Below are positions 42,990-53,592 of a DNA stretch of 64,000 bases, piece after piece. The number at the start of each line of letters is the position of its first letter. Within the stretch, counting starts at the first letter, position 1. A program made the position numbers and the translations under genes. Under the pieces are notes generated by a model. That model saw only the letters and a list, made by a program, of their open reading frames with translations, ran no database searches and was not told the DNA's origin. Origin of the DNA: Geoalkalibacter_A sp034189505 (lineage in GTDB: Bacteria > Desulfobacterota > Desulfuromonadia > Desulfuromonadales > Geoalkalibacteraceae); contig JAXHUR010000004.1 in the NCBI GenBank assembly GCA_034189505.1, positions 1 through 64,000 on the forward strand, read 5' to 3'.

Positions 42990-43764
42990 GTCCATCGGTG
43001 AAGACCTGCCGTTTACGTCTCATCTTGAGGAACTGCGCAAGCGCCTGATGATCTCGGTTGGCGCCTGGCTGGTCTGTTTTCTGGGCAGTTACTCTTTTGC
43101 CGAAAAGCTGTTCGGGTTTATTGCCGATCCGGTGCGTCAGGCGCTTCCCGAGGGGCAAAAGCTGGTGTTTATCACGGCCACCGAGCCGTTTTTTACCTAT
43201 CTCAAGGTTGCCGCCCTGGCCGGCCTTCTGGTGGCGCTGCCGGTTATTCTGTGGCAGATCTGGGCGTTTATCGCCCCTGGTCTTTATTCCCATGAGAAAC
43301 GCTTCGCGGTGCCGTTTGTGGGGGCAAGTTTCTTATGCTTCGCCGCCGGTACCTATTTCGGTTTTTTCCTGGTTTTCCCACAGATCTTCAAGTTTCTCAT
43401 CGAGTTCGGCCTTGGCGGCGGTGTGGAGGCGATGCTCTCCATGGGGGCCTACCTGAGCATCTCCGCCAAGCTTCTACTGGCCTTCGGCCTGGTTTTCGAA
43501 CTGCCCATTCTGATGTTTTTTCTCGGCCGCATGGGTGTTGTCGATCATCACTGGCTGAGCCGTAACCGCAAGTATGCCCTGCTGGTGGCCTTTGCCCTGG
43601 GGGCGATGCTGACTCCGCCGGATGTCTTTTCACAGACGGCGCTGGCGGTGCCGTTTGTGATTCTGTATGAGGCCAGCGTGTGGATCGTTCGCTTCACCGG
43701 TAAGAAACGGCGCGAGGAGGACGAGGAAGAGAATGCTGAAGAAGAGGGGTCGGCAGAAAGTTGA
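42973..43764 (+). CDS. tatC: Sec-independent protein translocase TatC
   Basis: Polytopic inner-membrane receptor for twin-arginine signals. 263 residues with six hydrophobic segments. The family start FTSHLEELRKRLM, the FFTYLKVAALAGLLVALP segment and the late LTPPDVFSQTALAVP stretch are all present. The acidic tail EEDEEENAEEEG is an extension. The stop overlaps the ABC ATPase start by one base. Confidence 0.95.
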   Translation: MMANSESIGEDLPFTSHLEELRKRLMISVGAWLVCFLGSYSFAEKLFGFIADPVRQALPEGQKLVFITATEPFFTYLKVAALAGLLVALPVILWQIWAFIAPGLYSHEKRFAVPFVGASFLCFAAGTYFGFFLVFPQIFKFLIEFGLGGGVEAMLSMGAYLSISAKLLLAFGLVFELPILMFFLGRMGVVDHHWLSRNRKYALLVAFALGAMLTPPDVFSQTALAVPFVILYEASVWIVRFTGKKRREEDEEENAEEEGSAES

Positions 43765-44699
43765 TGGCAAACGCACTTGAAATCCAAGGTCTGCATAAAT
43801 CATTCGACGGCGTCGAGGTGGTCCACGACCTGTCATTTCACATCGCACCGGGAGAGATTTTCGGGCTGCTCGGTCCCAACGGTGCCGGAAAAAGCACCAC
43901 CATCAACATGATCGCCGGCGTTACCCGGCCGGGTGCCGGACGCATCGAGGTGTTCGGCCACGACACCCGCAGCGATTTCCGCACCACGCGGCGCCTGACC
44001 GGTGTCATGCATCAGGAGATCGTGACCGACAATTTTTTTACCATCGGTCAGGCGCTTCAGTTTCATTCCGGCTATTACGGAGTCGCCGATGATCCTGCCT
44101 GGCGAAACCTGCTGATCGAACGGCTGGGGCTTGGTCCGCACCTGGAAAAGCCGATGATGAAGCTTTCGGGCGGCCTCAAGCGGCGCTTCATGGTGGCCAA
44201 GGCCCTGATTCACCGCCCCCGGCTGCTGATTCTCGATGAGCCGACCGCCGGCGTCGATGTCGAGCTGCGGCGAACCCTGTGGGACTTCGTGCGGGAAATC
44301 AACCGCGACGGAACCACCGTGCTGCTGACCACGCATTACCTGGAAGAAGCCGAAGCGATGTGCGAGCGCCTGGCCATTATGAATCACGGCCGGCTGGTGG
44401 CGCTGGAGCGCACCTCGGAGCTGCTGGCGCGCCTCGATGGCCGCACGGTGGTGCTGCATCTTCAGCGCCCCCTCGACGCGATGCCGGCCGAACTGACCCG
44501 CCTCGGCGCCGAGTGGCGTCCTGAACGCTCAGTGCTGAGCATCCCCCTGCCGGCGGAAATGACCGTTATCGAGTTGCTGGCCAAGCTGCACCGGCTCGAT
44601 CTGCCGATTGCCGATCTGGAAGTGCGCCGTGCCGGCCTGGAGGAGATTTTTATCGAATTGACCGGCATGGAACGCGGCGGGCACGAGGTGAAGGCATGA
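43764..44699 (+). CDS. ABC-2 type transporter, ATP-binding subunit
   Basis: ATPase of 311 residues. Walker A GPNGAGKST, signature LSGGLKRRFMVAKAL, Walker B LLILDEPTAGVD and the H-loop TTHYLEE are in order. A C-terminal extension (about 215-311) is typical of exporters such as NodI or drug/efflux systems. It pairs with the permease that overlaps it by ATGA. Substrate unknown. Confidence 0.92.
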   Translation: MANALEIQGLHKSFDGVEVVHDLSFHIAPGEIFGLLGPNGAGKSTTINMIAGVTRPGAGRIEVFGHDTRSDFRTTRRLTGVMHQEIVTDNFFTIGQALQFHSGYYGVADDPAWRNLLIERLGLGPHLEKPMMKLSGGLKRRFMVAKALIHRPRLLILDEPTAGVDVELRRTLWDFVREINRDGTTVLLTTHYLEEAEAMCERLAIMNHGRLVALERTSELLARLDGRTVVLHLQRPLDAMPAELTRLGAEWRPERSVLSIPLPAEMTVIELLAKLHRLDLPIADLEVRRAGLEEIFIELTGMERGGHEVKA

Positions 44700-45484
44700 G
44701 TGAAGAGCAGGCGCCCCCGTGGAATTCCTGGCGGCCTTTCTGGACCCTGCTGCGGCGCGAGGTGTGGCGTTTCTGCAAGGTGTCGGCGCAGACGCTGCTG
44801 ACGCCGATCATTACCGCCTCGTTGTACCTGTTTGTGTTCGGCGCGACGCTGGGAGAGCGCATCGCGGTGGTGGAGGGGTTCAGCTACGCCCAGTTCGTGG
44901 TGCCGGGGCTGATCCTGATGGGGGTGATCAATAATTCCTTCGCCAACGCGTCCTCGTCGCTGTTCGTGGCACGCTATATCGGCAACATCCTCGATCTGCT
45001 GGTGACGCCGATCACCGCCACCCAGTTCATTTTCGCCTATACCCTGGCCTCCATGCTGCGCGGCCTGCTGGTGGGGATTGCCGTGTGGGGTATTTCCACC
45101 TTTTTCGCGCCGCTGCCCTGGGTCAATCCGGCCGGGGCGGTCGTCATGGCATTGCTGGCGAGCTTCCTGTTCGCCCAGTTCGGCATCATCGCCGCCCTTT
45201 ACGCCAACACCTTCGACGCCCTGTCGATGTTCAACAACTTTTTGATCCTGCCGTTGATTTACCTGGGCGGCGTGTTCTACCCGATCTCGATCCTGCCGGC
45301 CCCCTGGGAGGGGCTCTCACGCCTCAATCCCCTGTTCTACCTGATCGAGGGGTTCCGTCATGCCCTGCTGGGAGAAGGAGATATCTCTTTCGGCACCGCC
45401 TTCGGCGCGGCGGCGGCCATGGCGGCCGTTCTGTTCGGCTGGGCTGCCTGGCTGATCGGGCGCGGGTATAAACTGCGCAACTGA
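44696..45484 (+). CDS. ABC-2 type transporter, permease subunit
   Basis: Inner-membrane protein of 262 residues with six hydrophobic segments. The ABC-2 signature region GLSRLNPLFYLIEGFRHALLG is near the C terminus, as in NodJ or YadH-type permeases. It is translationally coupled to its ATPase. It probably exports a lipid, polysaccharide or drug; sequence gives no finer answer. Confidence 0.9.
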   Translation: MSEEQAPPWNSWRPFWTLLRREVWRFCKVSAQTLLTPIITASLYLFVFGATLGERIAVVEGFSYAQFVVPGLILMGVINNSFANASSSLFVARYIGNILDLLVTPITATQFIFAYTLASMLRGLLVGIAVWGISTFFAPLPWVNPAGAVVMALLASFLFAQFGIIAALYANTFDALSMFNNFLILPLIYLGGVFYPISILPAPWEGLSRLNPLFYLIEGFRHALLGEGDISFGTAFGAAAAMAAVLFGWAAWLIGRGYKLRN

Positions 45485-45522
45485 ATTTGAGACACGCATC
45501 TCCACGCCTTCAGGCTGACGCC

Positions 45523-46089
45523 TCAGAAATAACCGATAAATCCGATCCGGACGCTTTCATCGATGGTACGGGTGCTGCCGCTGTCCGGCTTGAGCCGCAC
45601 ATTCTGGTAGCCGACATAGACCTTGACGCGAGGCACCGCGGCGTAGGTCAGGCGGACCTCGCTTTCCATCAGGCGATCGGAATCAAGAAATGAAAAGATT
45701 TCGGGCGCGTAGACGAAACGCCCGTCTACGCCGATGCCGCCGAGGCGCGGCGGGGCATAGGCGGCACGGGCGCCGACGCCCAGGTTGAGAAAGTCAATGC
45801 TGTCGTTGGTGTTGCCGCCGTAAAGCTTGCCGCCGACACCCAACTCCAGGCCGGGGATGTTGCCCGGCTCGCCGATGAAGTCGAGGCCGAGGCTGCCCAG
45901 AGAGGTTTCTTCCTCGTCGTTGTAGAGAAAGCGCGCATTGACCGAGGTGGCGCCGTACTCATCGCGGCCCAGACTGTGGGCGTAGCCGAGCTGGAAGCTG
46001 TCGTCGTTGAAGTCGAGAACGATGCTGTCTGCCGCTGCAAGAGACGCGGAAAGACACAGGCAGGTGGTGAGTAAAAGAATGAGCCGCAT
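45523..46089 (-). CDS. YfaZ-like outer-membrane beta-barrel protein
   Basis: Protein of 188 residues with a signal peptide (1-20, cleaved after LAA-AD). The rest is alternating hydrophobic beta strands rich in glycine and aromatic residues, ending in an aromatic F. This fits a small outer-membrane barrel of the YfaZ family. Function is unknown. It has AAGGAG upstream and is a lone gene. Confidence 0.75.
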   Translation of the reverse strand: MRLILLLTTCLCLSASLAAADSIVLDFNDDSFQLGYAHSLGRDEYGATSVNARFLYNDEEETSLGSLGLDFIGEPGNIPGLELGVGGKLYGGNTNDSIDFLNLGVGARAAYAPPRLGGIGVDGRFVYAPEIFSFLDSDRLMESEVRLTYAAVPRVKVYVGYQNVRLKPDSGSTRTIDESVRIGFIGYF

Positions 46090-46228
46090 TGCATTTCTCC
46101 TTGGTAAAAATTTTCATAAACTATGACACAACCTCATCGGTGGGGCAAGTTCAAGGGGACCCAGTTCAATGGAAAAGACAGCGCTCTTCCATAAAGACAA
46201 ATTCAATTGTTCGAGTCGCAGGGGGAAA

Positions 46229-46257
46229 TAAAAAAACCCGTCGCTGAGAGGCGGGTT
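46229..46257 (-). terminator. Terminator of the upstream GntR gene
   Basis: AACCCG/CGGGTT (46235-46240 and 46252-46257) is followed on the minus strand by a T tract. It lies 14 bases after the GntR stop codon. Confidence 0.8.
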
Positions 46258-46270
46258 GACGGGGCGAACG

Positions 46271-46984
46271 TCAGATGTCGACCATCTGATCGAGTACTGA
46301 TTTTTCGGTGGACTCGCGCCCTTCTTCCCGGGCTATGCTCTGGATCAGGAGCTGTCCGCCGATGCTGGCCGTTTTGCGAACCAGGTTGTCGGCCTCATCC
46401 GGGTTGCGCCGCTTGAATGCCTCGATGATTTTGCGGTGCTCATCCACCGAGATCTGCATGCGGCCGGGCAGTGAAAGGCTGGCCAGGCGGGGACGGTTGA
46501 ATTTTATGGCCAGCTGATTGATCAAATCGGCAAGTTTTTCATTGCCGGCGGCACGGATGAACAGTTCGTGAAATTCGTTGTGCACCCGGTAGAATGCCTT
46601 GACGTCTCCTTCGTCGGCGAGTTGCTGCAGCTTGTCGTTGATCGATTCCAGTCGCTTGATGTCTCTGGCCGAGAGATTTTTGGCCGCCATCCGTGCGGCG
46701 TATCCTTCAAGGATCGCCTTGATGGCGTAGAACTCCTTGACATCACGCTCCGAAAGAGCGGTCACCACCGCACCCCGGCGGGGGATGACGGTCAGGTACC
46801 CTTCGGATTCCAGCTGCCGGAAAGCTTCCCTGATGGGAGTGCGGCTGATACCGAAACGCTTCGCCAGTTCAGGCTCGGCCACTTTTTCACCCGGCTTCAG
46901 AACGCCGCGCAGGATAGCATCGCGGATCGTTTCGAGAATTTTCTCCCGCAGGGTCTGGTGTCGCTCGATCAGTCTTTTTTTCAC
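46271..46984 (-). CDS. GntR family regulator, FCD type
   Basis: DNA-binding regulator of 237 residues. A winged HTH (about 10-75, with SRTPIREAFRQLESEGYL) is followed by an FCD ligand domain (about 90-230) with metal-type histidines in HNEFHELF and DEHRKIIEAF. FCD regulators usually sense small organic acids. GTG 46984 is the start because GGGGAG lies 7 bases before it; the ATG at 47080 lies upstream of the operator and has no such signal. A palindromic operator overlaps its own promoter. Confidence 0.88.
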   Translation of the reverse strand: MKKRLIERHQTLREKILETIRDAILRGVLKPGEKVAEPELAKRFGISRTPIREAFRQLESEGYLTVIPRRGAVVTALSERDVKEFYAIKAILEGYAARMAAKNLSARDIKRLESINDKLQQLADEGDVKAFYRVHNEFHELFIRAAGNEKLADLINQLAIKFNRPRLASLSLPGRMQISVDEHRKIIEAFKRRNPDEADNLVRKTASIGGQLLIQSIAREEGRESTEKSVLDQMVDI

Positions 46985-47012
46985 CCGTATTCTCCCCACA
47001 TTGGACTTGCCC

Positions 47013-47033
47013 AATTGTATACAGTATACAATT
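47013..47033. promoter_or_regulatory. Perfect 21-bp palindromic operator for the GntR regulator
   Basis: AATTGTATAC-A-GTATACAATT is a perfect inverted repeat. It overlaps the -35/-10 region (TTGACA and TACAAT on the minus strand, 16 bases apart). Binding would repress the regulator gene. The TTGTATACAA core is a typical FCD-GntR site. Confidence 0.75.
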
Positions 47034-47126
47034 GCTGTCAAGGTATTTCCCGGAAAGAGGTGCAAAAGATTTATATCCATCTAATGTTCGGCAGGGTGGG
47101 TGGAGAGTATAGAGACGGGAGGCGGA

Positions 47127-48308
47127 TCAGAGGGTGGAATCGTCTTTAAGCAGGGAGCCCTTGCGCACGCCGTTTTCGCCGTATTTCCGCTGAAGTTTGT
47201 CGACGGCCTGGTCCAGGCGGCAAAGGCGCTTGCGGTTTTTGTCATCGAAAAGGTCGCTTTGTCCGCTTCCCAGGGGATCAAGCGTTGAGAGGGTAATCCC
47301 GAGTAAGCGAATGGGCCTGCTTGAGTCCGTTTTCTCCATCAATTCTGTCGCCTGTTGAAATATGACGCTACCGTTGCTGATTCCGATGTTCAGCGTTTTT
47401 GATTTTGTGATGGTGGTGAAATCTGTGTATTTCACCTTGAGGGTTACCCGGCTGCCCTGAAGTTCTTTACGGCGCAGGCGAGAAGCGACCCTTTCGCTCA
47501 AGGAGAGAAGTGCCCGGCGGATCTCCTCGGGATCGAGCAGATCGAATTCAAACGTGTCTTCATGCCCGATCGATTTACTCTCTTCGTCACTGCGAACGGG
47601 GCGTGAATCAACCCCGCGGCATAATTCGTAAAGGCGTGCCCCATTTTTGCCGAAATGTTTTCTGAGTGCTTCAAGAGAGAGAGTTCTCAACCCGGCAACA
47701 GTGGATATCCCGTAGGCCGCAAGCTTCTCCTCCGCCGTGCGTCCAACGCCCCAGAGTGCCGAAACAGGCAGCGACAGCAGAAAGTCATCGACTTCCCCGG
47801 GAGTGATCTCTTTCAGCCCATCAGGTTTGGCCGCCTCTGAAGCCATTTTGGCGAGAAATTTGTTGGTGGCGATTCCTGCACTGACCGCCAGGCCGGTCTC
47901 GACGCGCACCCGGCGGCGGATTTCTTGTGCGATTTCGACTCCGCTGCCGAAAAGGGCTCTGCTGCCGGTGACGTCCAGAAAAGCCTCATCGACCGACAGG
48001 GGCTCTATCTGATCGGTAAATTGTGCAAAAATGGAAAATATTTCGCGACTGACCTCGCGGTAGCGTTGCATGCGTACCGGCAGCACCACGGCCTGGGGGC
48101 AGAGCTGAACCGCGCGTGCCATGGGCATGGCTGAATGCACTCCGAACGCGCGCGCCTCATACGAGGCGGCACAGACGACCCCGCGCTGACGGTGGCCCCC
48201 CACTACAACGGGGCGGCCGCGCAGATGGGGCTGGTCATACTGCTCTACAGAAGCGTAGAAGGCATCCATATCCAGGTGCAGTATGCAGCGATTCAAGGCA
48301 TTTTTCAT
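47127..48308 (-). CDS. dinB: DNA polymerase IV
   Basis: Y-family translesion polymerase of 393 residues. Catalytic residues are D13 (HLDMDAFYASVE) and the acidic pair in SVDEAFLD. Palm, thumb and little-finger domains are complete. The C terminus carries a sliding-clamp binding motif GQSDLF. ATG 48308 is preferred over GTG 48320 as the codon is stronger, although neither has a good ribosome binding site. No LexA box was identified. Confidence 0.94.
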   Translation of the reverse strand: MKNALNRCILHLDMDAFYASVEQYDQPHLRGRPVVVGGHRQRGVVCAASYEARAFGVHSAMPMARAVQLCPQAVVLPVRMQRYREVSREIFSIFAQFTDQIEPLSVDEAFLDVTGSRALFGSGVEIAQEIRRRVRVETGLAVSAGIATNKFLAKMASEAAKPDGLKEITPGEVDDFLLSLPVSALWGVGRTAEEKLAAYGISTVAGLRTLSLEALRKHFGKNGARLYELCRGVDSRPVRSDEESKSIGHEDTFEFDLLDPEEIRRALLSLSERVASRLRRKELQGSRVTLKVKYTDFTTITKSKTLNIGISNGSVIFQQATELMEKTDSSRPIRLLGITLSTLDPLGSGQSDLFDDKNRKRLCRLDQAVDKLQRKYGENGVRKGSLLKDDSTL

Positions 48309-48346
48309 GGCTGTCGACACAATGTTTTTTCGATGTATGGAAATTA

Positions 48347-48389
48347 TTGTTATTTTGGATCTATTTTTGGTAAAGTGTGGTCATACCAC
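48347..48389 (+). promoter_or_regulatory. Promoter and operator of the second GntR gene
   Basis: TTGTTA (48347-48352) and TAAAGT (48371-48376) are spaced 18 bases. Directly after lies GTGGTCATACCAC (48377-48389), a palindrome that fits the FCD-GntR pattern TnGTnnnACnA. Autorepression is likely. Confidence 0.65.
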
Positions 48390-48410
48390 TGAGCCAGATG
48401 GGGTTATGGC

Positions 48411-49139
48411 ATGACCAATATTTTCAAGCCGATTCGGCCTAAAAAGATCTCTGAAGAGATTGTTTCACAGATCAAGGATCTGATCACCTCCGGTGAGCTT
48501 AAACCTGGTAGCCGGATTCCCTCCGAGCGCGAGCTGGCCCAGATGCTGGGCGTCAGCCGGCCTTCCGTGCGCGAGGCCATCATGGTCCTCGATGCCATGG
48601 GCCTTCTTGAAGCGCGTCAGGGCGGCGGAACCTATGTGCGGTCCTTGACCGCGGGAGTCCTCAACGATCCCCTGACCACGATGGTCGAGGAAAATCCGGG
48701 CTTGCTCCACGCCCTGGTTGAAGTGCGAATGGGGCTTGAGACCTGGTCCTGCTATTTGGCGGCCAAACGCGCGACACCCCTTGAAGTTGAAAAGATTGGA
48801 GAACTTCTGGCCACCATGAAAGTGCAGGCTGTCCGCGGCGGTTGGGATGCCGAAGTTGATGCCCAATTCCATTATGCCATCACTTCTGCGGCCCACAATA
48901 CACTGCAGATGCATGTGCTCAATACCATTCATTCGCTTTTCCATAAAACCATCCAGGTTGCGCTGACTGAATTCTACCGCAAGGAGGGGATGGTGCAACG
49001 GCTTCTTGAACAGCATCGGGCTATTTACCAGGCCATTGCCGCTGGTCAGCCGGAGCAGGCGCGCCAGGCCATGCAGGATCACCTTTCGCTTGTTGAGGAA
49101 AAAATGTCCGAACTGCTCACTGAGCAAATCGCTGATTGA
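48411..49139 (+). CDS. GntR family regulator, FCD type (LldR/PdhR-like)
   Basis: Regulator of 242 residues. The winged HTH (about 10-78) carries IPSERELAQMLGVSRPSVRE, and the FCD domain follows. It is closer to LldR/PdhR (lactate or pyruvate sensing) than the other GntR here, by the N-terminal SERELA-type helix. No target operon is adjacent. It is followed by a terminator. Confidence 0.87.
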   Translation: MTNIFKPIRPKKISEEIVSQIKDLITSGELKPGSRIPSERELAQMLGVSRPSVREAIMVLDAMGLLEARQGGGTYVRSLTAGVLNDPLTTMVEENPGLLHALVEVRMGLETWSCYLAAKRATPLEVEKIGELLATMKVQAVRGGWDAEVDAQFHYAITSAAHNTLQMHVLNTIHSLFHKTIQVALTEFYRKEGMVQRLLEQHRAIYQAIAAGQPEQARQAMQDHLSLVEEKMSELLTEQIAD

Positions 49140-49175
49140 CGCCCGGATACGGCAGTTTTCAAAGCAAACAAAAAT

Positions 49176-49203
49176 GGCAGCCCGGTGAGAGGCTGCCTTT
49201 TTT
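49176..49203 (+). terminator. Terminator after the second GntR gene
   Basis: GGCAGCC/GGCTGCC (49176-49182 and 49191-49197) with a following T tract and an upstream A-rich run. Confidence 0.88.
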
Positions 49204-49241
49204 GTATAAGAAGGAATACTGCGTGAGCCGTCCACGAAAAA

Positions 49242-49655
49242 TCAGCGGCCGCGGTGGCCTGCCACCTGAATGCGGACCAGAGCCCGATCCAATGCAGCTT
49301 TCATGATGGCGAATTCCTTGTCTTCGGGCGCGAGCTTCTTCAGTGCCTCTTCGGCGCGGCCAAGAGCCTGCCTGGCTCGCTCCAGGTCAATTTCGTCCGA
49401 GCGTTCTGCGGTTTCGACCAGAATCGTGACCTGATCGTTCTCTACCTCGACAAACCCCCAGTTGACCGCAACAAAAAAGGATTCGCCGCCTTTGCGGTAA
49501 CTGAGTTCCCCGATGCGCAGGGTGGTCAGCAACGGGGTATGAGAGGGAAGAATCCCGAATTCACCCACCAGACCGGGAGCAGTGATTTCATCCACTTCCT
49601 CCGAAAGCACGCGGCGGTAAGGCGTGACCAGGTCGATTTTCAACTTCTCTGCCAT
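49242..49655 (-). CDS. atpC: ATP synthase epsilon subunit
   Basis: Central-stalk subunit of 137 residues. The N-terminal beta sandwich starts LKIDLVTPYRRVLSEEVDEI and contains GEFGILPSHTPLLT; a helical hairpin follows. It couples rotation to catalysis and can brake ATP hydrolysis. ATG 49655 is chosen because the family begins there. It is last in the atp operon. Confidence 0.95.
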   Translation of the reverse strand: MAEKLKIDLVTPYRRVLSEEVDEITAPGLVGEFGILPSHTPLLTTLRIGELSYRKGGESFFVAVNWGFVEVENDQVTILVETAERSDEIDLERARQALGRAEEALKKLAPEDKEFAIMKAALDRALVRIQVAGHRGR

Positions 49656-49723
49656 GAGCGAATGCCCTTTTCCGGAAGGGGTGGGAAGAGAAAACACTTC
49701 CCACCGGCTTCGTTGTCTGGATG

Positions 49724-51130
49724 TTACGCGGCCAGTTTCTTGGCCTTTTCGATCGCTTCCTCGATGGTGCCCACCAGGTAGAAGGCCTGCTCCGGCAGGT
49801 TGTCGTGCTTGCCTTCAACGATCTCCTGAAAGCCGCGAATGGTGTCCTTGAGTTCGACATACTTACCGGGTGCCCCGGTAAAGATTTCAGCGACATGGAA
49901 AGGTTGGGACAGGAAGCGCTGAATTTTGCGGGCGCGTGCAACAATCAACTTGTCATCCTCGGACAGTTCGTCCATCCCGAGAATAGCGATGATATCCTGC
50001 AGATCCTTGTAGCGCTGCAGAATGAACTGCACATCGCGAGCAATCTTGTAGTGCTCGTCTCCGACCACCTGGGGATCAAGGATCCGGCTGGTGGAGTCAA
50101 GCGGGTCAACGGCGGGATAGATGCCAAGCTCGGCAATCTGGCGCGACAGAACCGTTGTGGCGTCCAGGTGAGCAAAAGCGGTTGCCGGTGCGGGGTCGGT
50201 CAAGTCGTCGGCAGGGACATAGATCGCCTGGACCGAGGTGATCGAACCCTTGTCGGTAGTAGTGATCCGCTCCTGAAGCTCACCCATCTCGGTGGCCAGG
50301 GTCGGCTGATAACCGACCGCAGACGGAATGCGGCCGAGCAGCGCTGAAACTTCCGACCCCGCCTGAGTAAAGCGGAAAATATTATCGACGAACAGCAGCA
50401 CGTCCTGGTTTTCCTCGTCGCGGAAATATTCCGCCACGGTCAGGGCGGAAATGGCGACGCGGGCGCGCGCCCCGGGGGGCTCATTCATCTGCCCGTAAAT
50501 CAGGGCCGCTTTGTCGAGAACGCCTGAGTCCTTCATCTCGTGCCACAGGTCGTTGCCCTCACGGGTCCGCTCACCGACGCCGGCAAACACGGAGAAGCCG
50601 CCGTGCTGCTTGGCGATGTTATGGATCAATTCCATGATCAGAACGGTTTTGCCGACACCGGCGCCGCCGAAAAGGCCGATTTTACCGCCGCGGGAGTAAG
50701 GCGCCAGCAGGTCAACGACTTTGATGCCCGTTTCAAAGGCTTCGACCGTCGTCGACTGGCTGACGAAGTCAGGCGCGGGGCGATGAATTTCCCATTCGGT
50801 TTCGGTATCAACCGGCCCGGCTTCATCGACCGGCTCGCCGACCACGTTGAGAATGCGGCCGAGGCACTTGCGGCCGACCGGCATAACGATCTGCTTGCCG
50901 GTGTCAAGCACTTCCTGGCCGCGCACCAGACCTTCAGTGGAGTCCATGGCGATGGCACGCACGGTGTTCTCACCAAGATGTTGAGCGACCTCGATGACCA
51001 GGTTCCACTCCTCGTTGGAGATGGAGGGGTTGGACACCTTGAGCGCATGGTAGATTTCAGGCAGCTTGCCGGGCTCGAATTCCACGTCGACGACGGGACC
51101 GATGACCTGGATGATTTTCCCTTTATTCAT
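49724..51130 (-). CDS. atpD: ATP synthase beta subunit
   Basis: Catalytic F1 subunit of 468 residues, normal length. Walker A GGAGVGKTV and the ALLGRIPSAVGYQPTLATEM stretch are typical. It binds and makes ATP at the interface with alpha. AGGAGG precedes the ATG. Confidence 0.98.
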   Translation of the reverse strand: MNKGKIIQVIGPVVDVEFEPGKLPEIYHALKVSNPSISNEEWNLVIEVAQHLGENTVRAIAMDSTEGLVRGQEVLDTGKQIVMPVGRKCLGRILNVVGEPVDEAGPVDTETEWEIHRPAPDFVSQSTTVEAFETGIKVVDLLAPYSRGGKIGLFGGAGVGKTVLIMELIHNIAKQHGGFSVFAGVGERTREGNDLWHEMKDSGVLDKAALIYGQMNEPPGARARVAISALTVAEYFRDEENQDVLLFVDNIFRFTQAGSEVSALLGRIPSAVGYQPTLATEMGELQERITTTDKGSITSVQAIYVPADDLTDPAPATAFAHLDATTVLSRQIAELGIYPAVDPLDSTSRILDPQVVGDEHYKIARDVQFILQRYKDLQDIIAILGMDELSEDDKLIVARARKIQRFLSQPFHVAEIFTGAPGKYVELKDTIRGFQEIVEGKHDNLPEQAFYLVGTIEEAIEKAKKLAA

Positions 51131-51180
51131 GATAAACCGTTCCTCCTTTATTTCACCGCGGCGGTGAGGGGGTATTCCGT

Positions 51181-52047
51181 TTACTTGATAGACTCGGCGC
51201 CAGAGATGATTTCCATCAGCTCTTTGGTGATGGCAGCCTGGCGGGCCCGGTTATATTGCAGAGTCAGCCGGCCGATCATCTCGGAGGCGTTCTTGCTGGC
51301 ACTGTCCATGGCGCTCATGCGGGCCCCATGTTCCGAAGCCACTGACTCGAGCAGAGCGCGGAAGAGCTGAACTTCCACGTTCTTGGGCAACAGCTGCTCA
51401 AGAACTTCGCTGCGGCCGGGCTCGTACAGATAATCGGTCACTGTTTCTTCTTCAACAGCTTCACGCGGCACCACCGGGAGAACCTGGATGAAGGTCGGCT
51501 CCTGGCTGATGGCGCTGCGAAAGGCATTATAGGCCAGGTACACGACATCGTATGTCTCTTCCTGGTATTGGTTCACAATTTCCTGGCCGAGCAGGGCCGC
51601 GGTGCTGTAGGAGATCGAGCCCATGATGTTTTCATGCACCTTGACAATGTTCATGCCGGAGCGGCGTTTAAGATACTCGTTGCCCTTGCGGCCGATAATC
51701 ATCAAATCGATCTGTTCGAAGCCTTCCTCGTTTTTGCGGATGAAGCGTTCCGCAGTCTTGCTGATATTGGCGTTGAAGCCGCCACACAGACCGCGATCCG
51801 CCGTCATCAGGACGACGAGCGCCCGCTTTTTTTCACGCTGCAGCAGCAACGGGTGCGACTCGGGATCCTCGCGCATGGCGAGGCTGGCAAGCACGTTGGA
51901 CATTTTGTCCGCGTAGGGGCGTGCCGCCACGACCGCGTCCTGCGCTCGGCGCAGCTTGGCCGCGGACACCATTTTCATCGCCTTGGTGATCTGGCGGGTG
52001 TTCTTGACCGTGCCGATTCGTTTCTTGATTTCCTTAAGATTCGCCAT
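51181..52047 (-). CDS. atpG: ATP synthase gamma subunit
   Basis: Rotor shaft of F1, 288 residues. The N-terminal coiled coil reads KEIKKRIGTVKNTRQITKAM and the C-terminal one ends SEMIGRLTLQYNRARQAAIT. The central Rossmann-like part has DRGLCGGFNANI. Position between atpA and atpD is standard. Confidence 0.97.
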   Translation of the reverse strand: MANLKEIKKRIGTVKNTRQITKAMKMVSAAKLRRAQDAVVAARPYADKMSNVLASLAMREDPESHPLLLQREKKRALVVLMTADRGLCGGFNANISKTAERFIRKNEEGFEQIDLMIIGRKGNEYLKRRSGMNIVKVHENIMGSISYSTAALLGQEIVNQYQEETYDVVYLAYNAFRSAISQEPTFIQVLPVVPREAVEEETVTDYLYEPGRSEVLEQLLPKNVEVQLFRALLESVASEHGARMSAMDSASKNASEMIGRLTLQYNRARQAAITKELMEIISGAESIK

Positions 52048-52070
52048 TTATCCTGACCTTCCCGTCGTGC

Positions 52071-53582
<1,512 letters not shown>

Positions 53583-53592
53583 AATGACCTTC

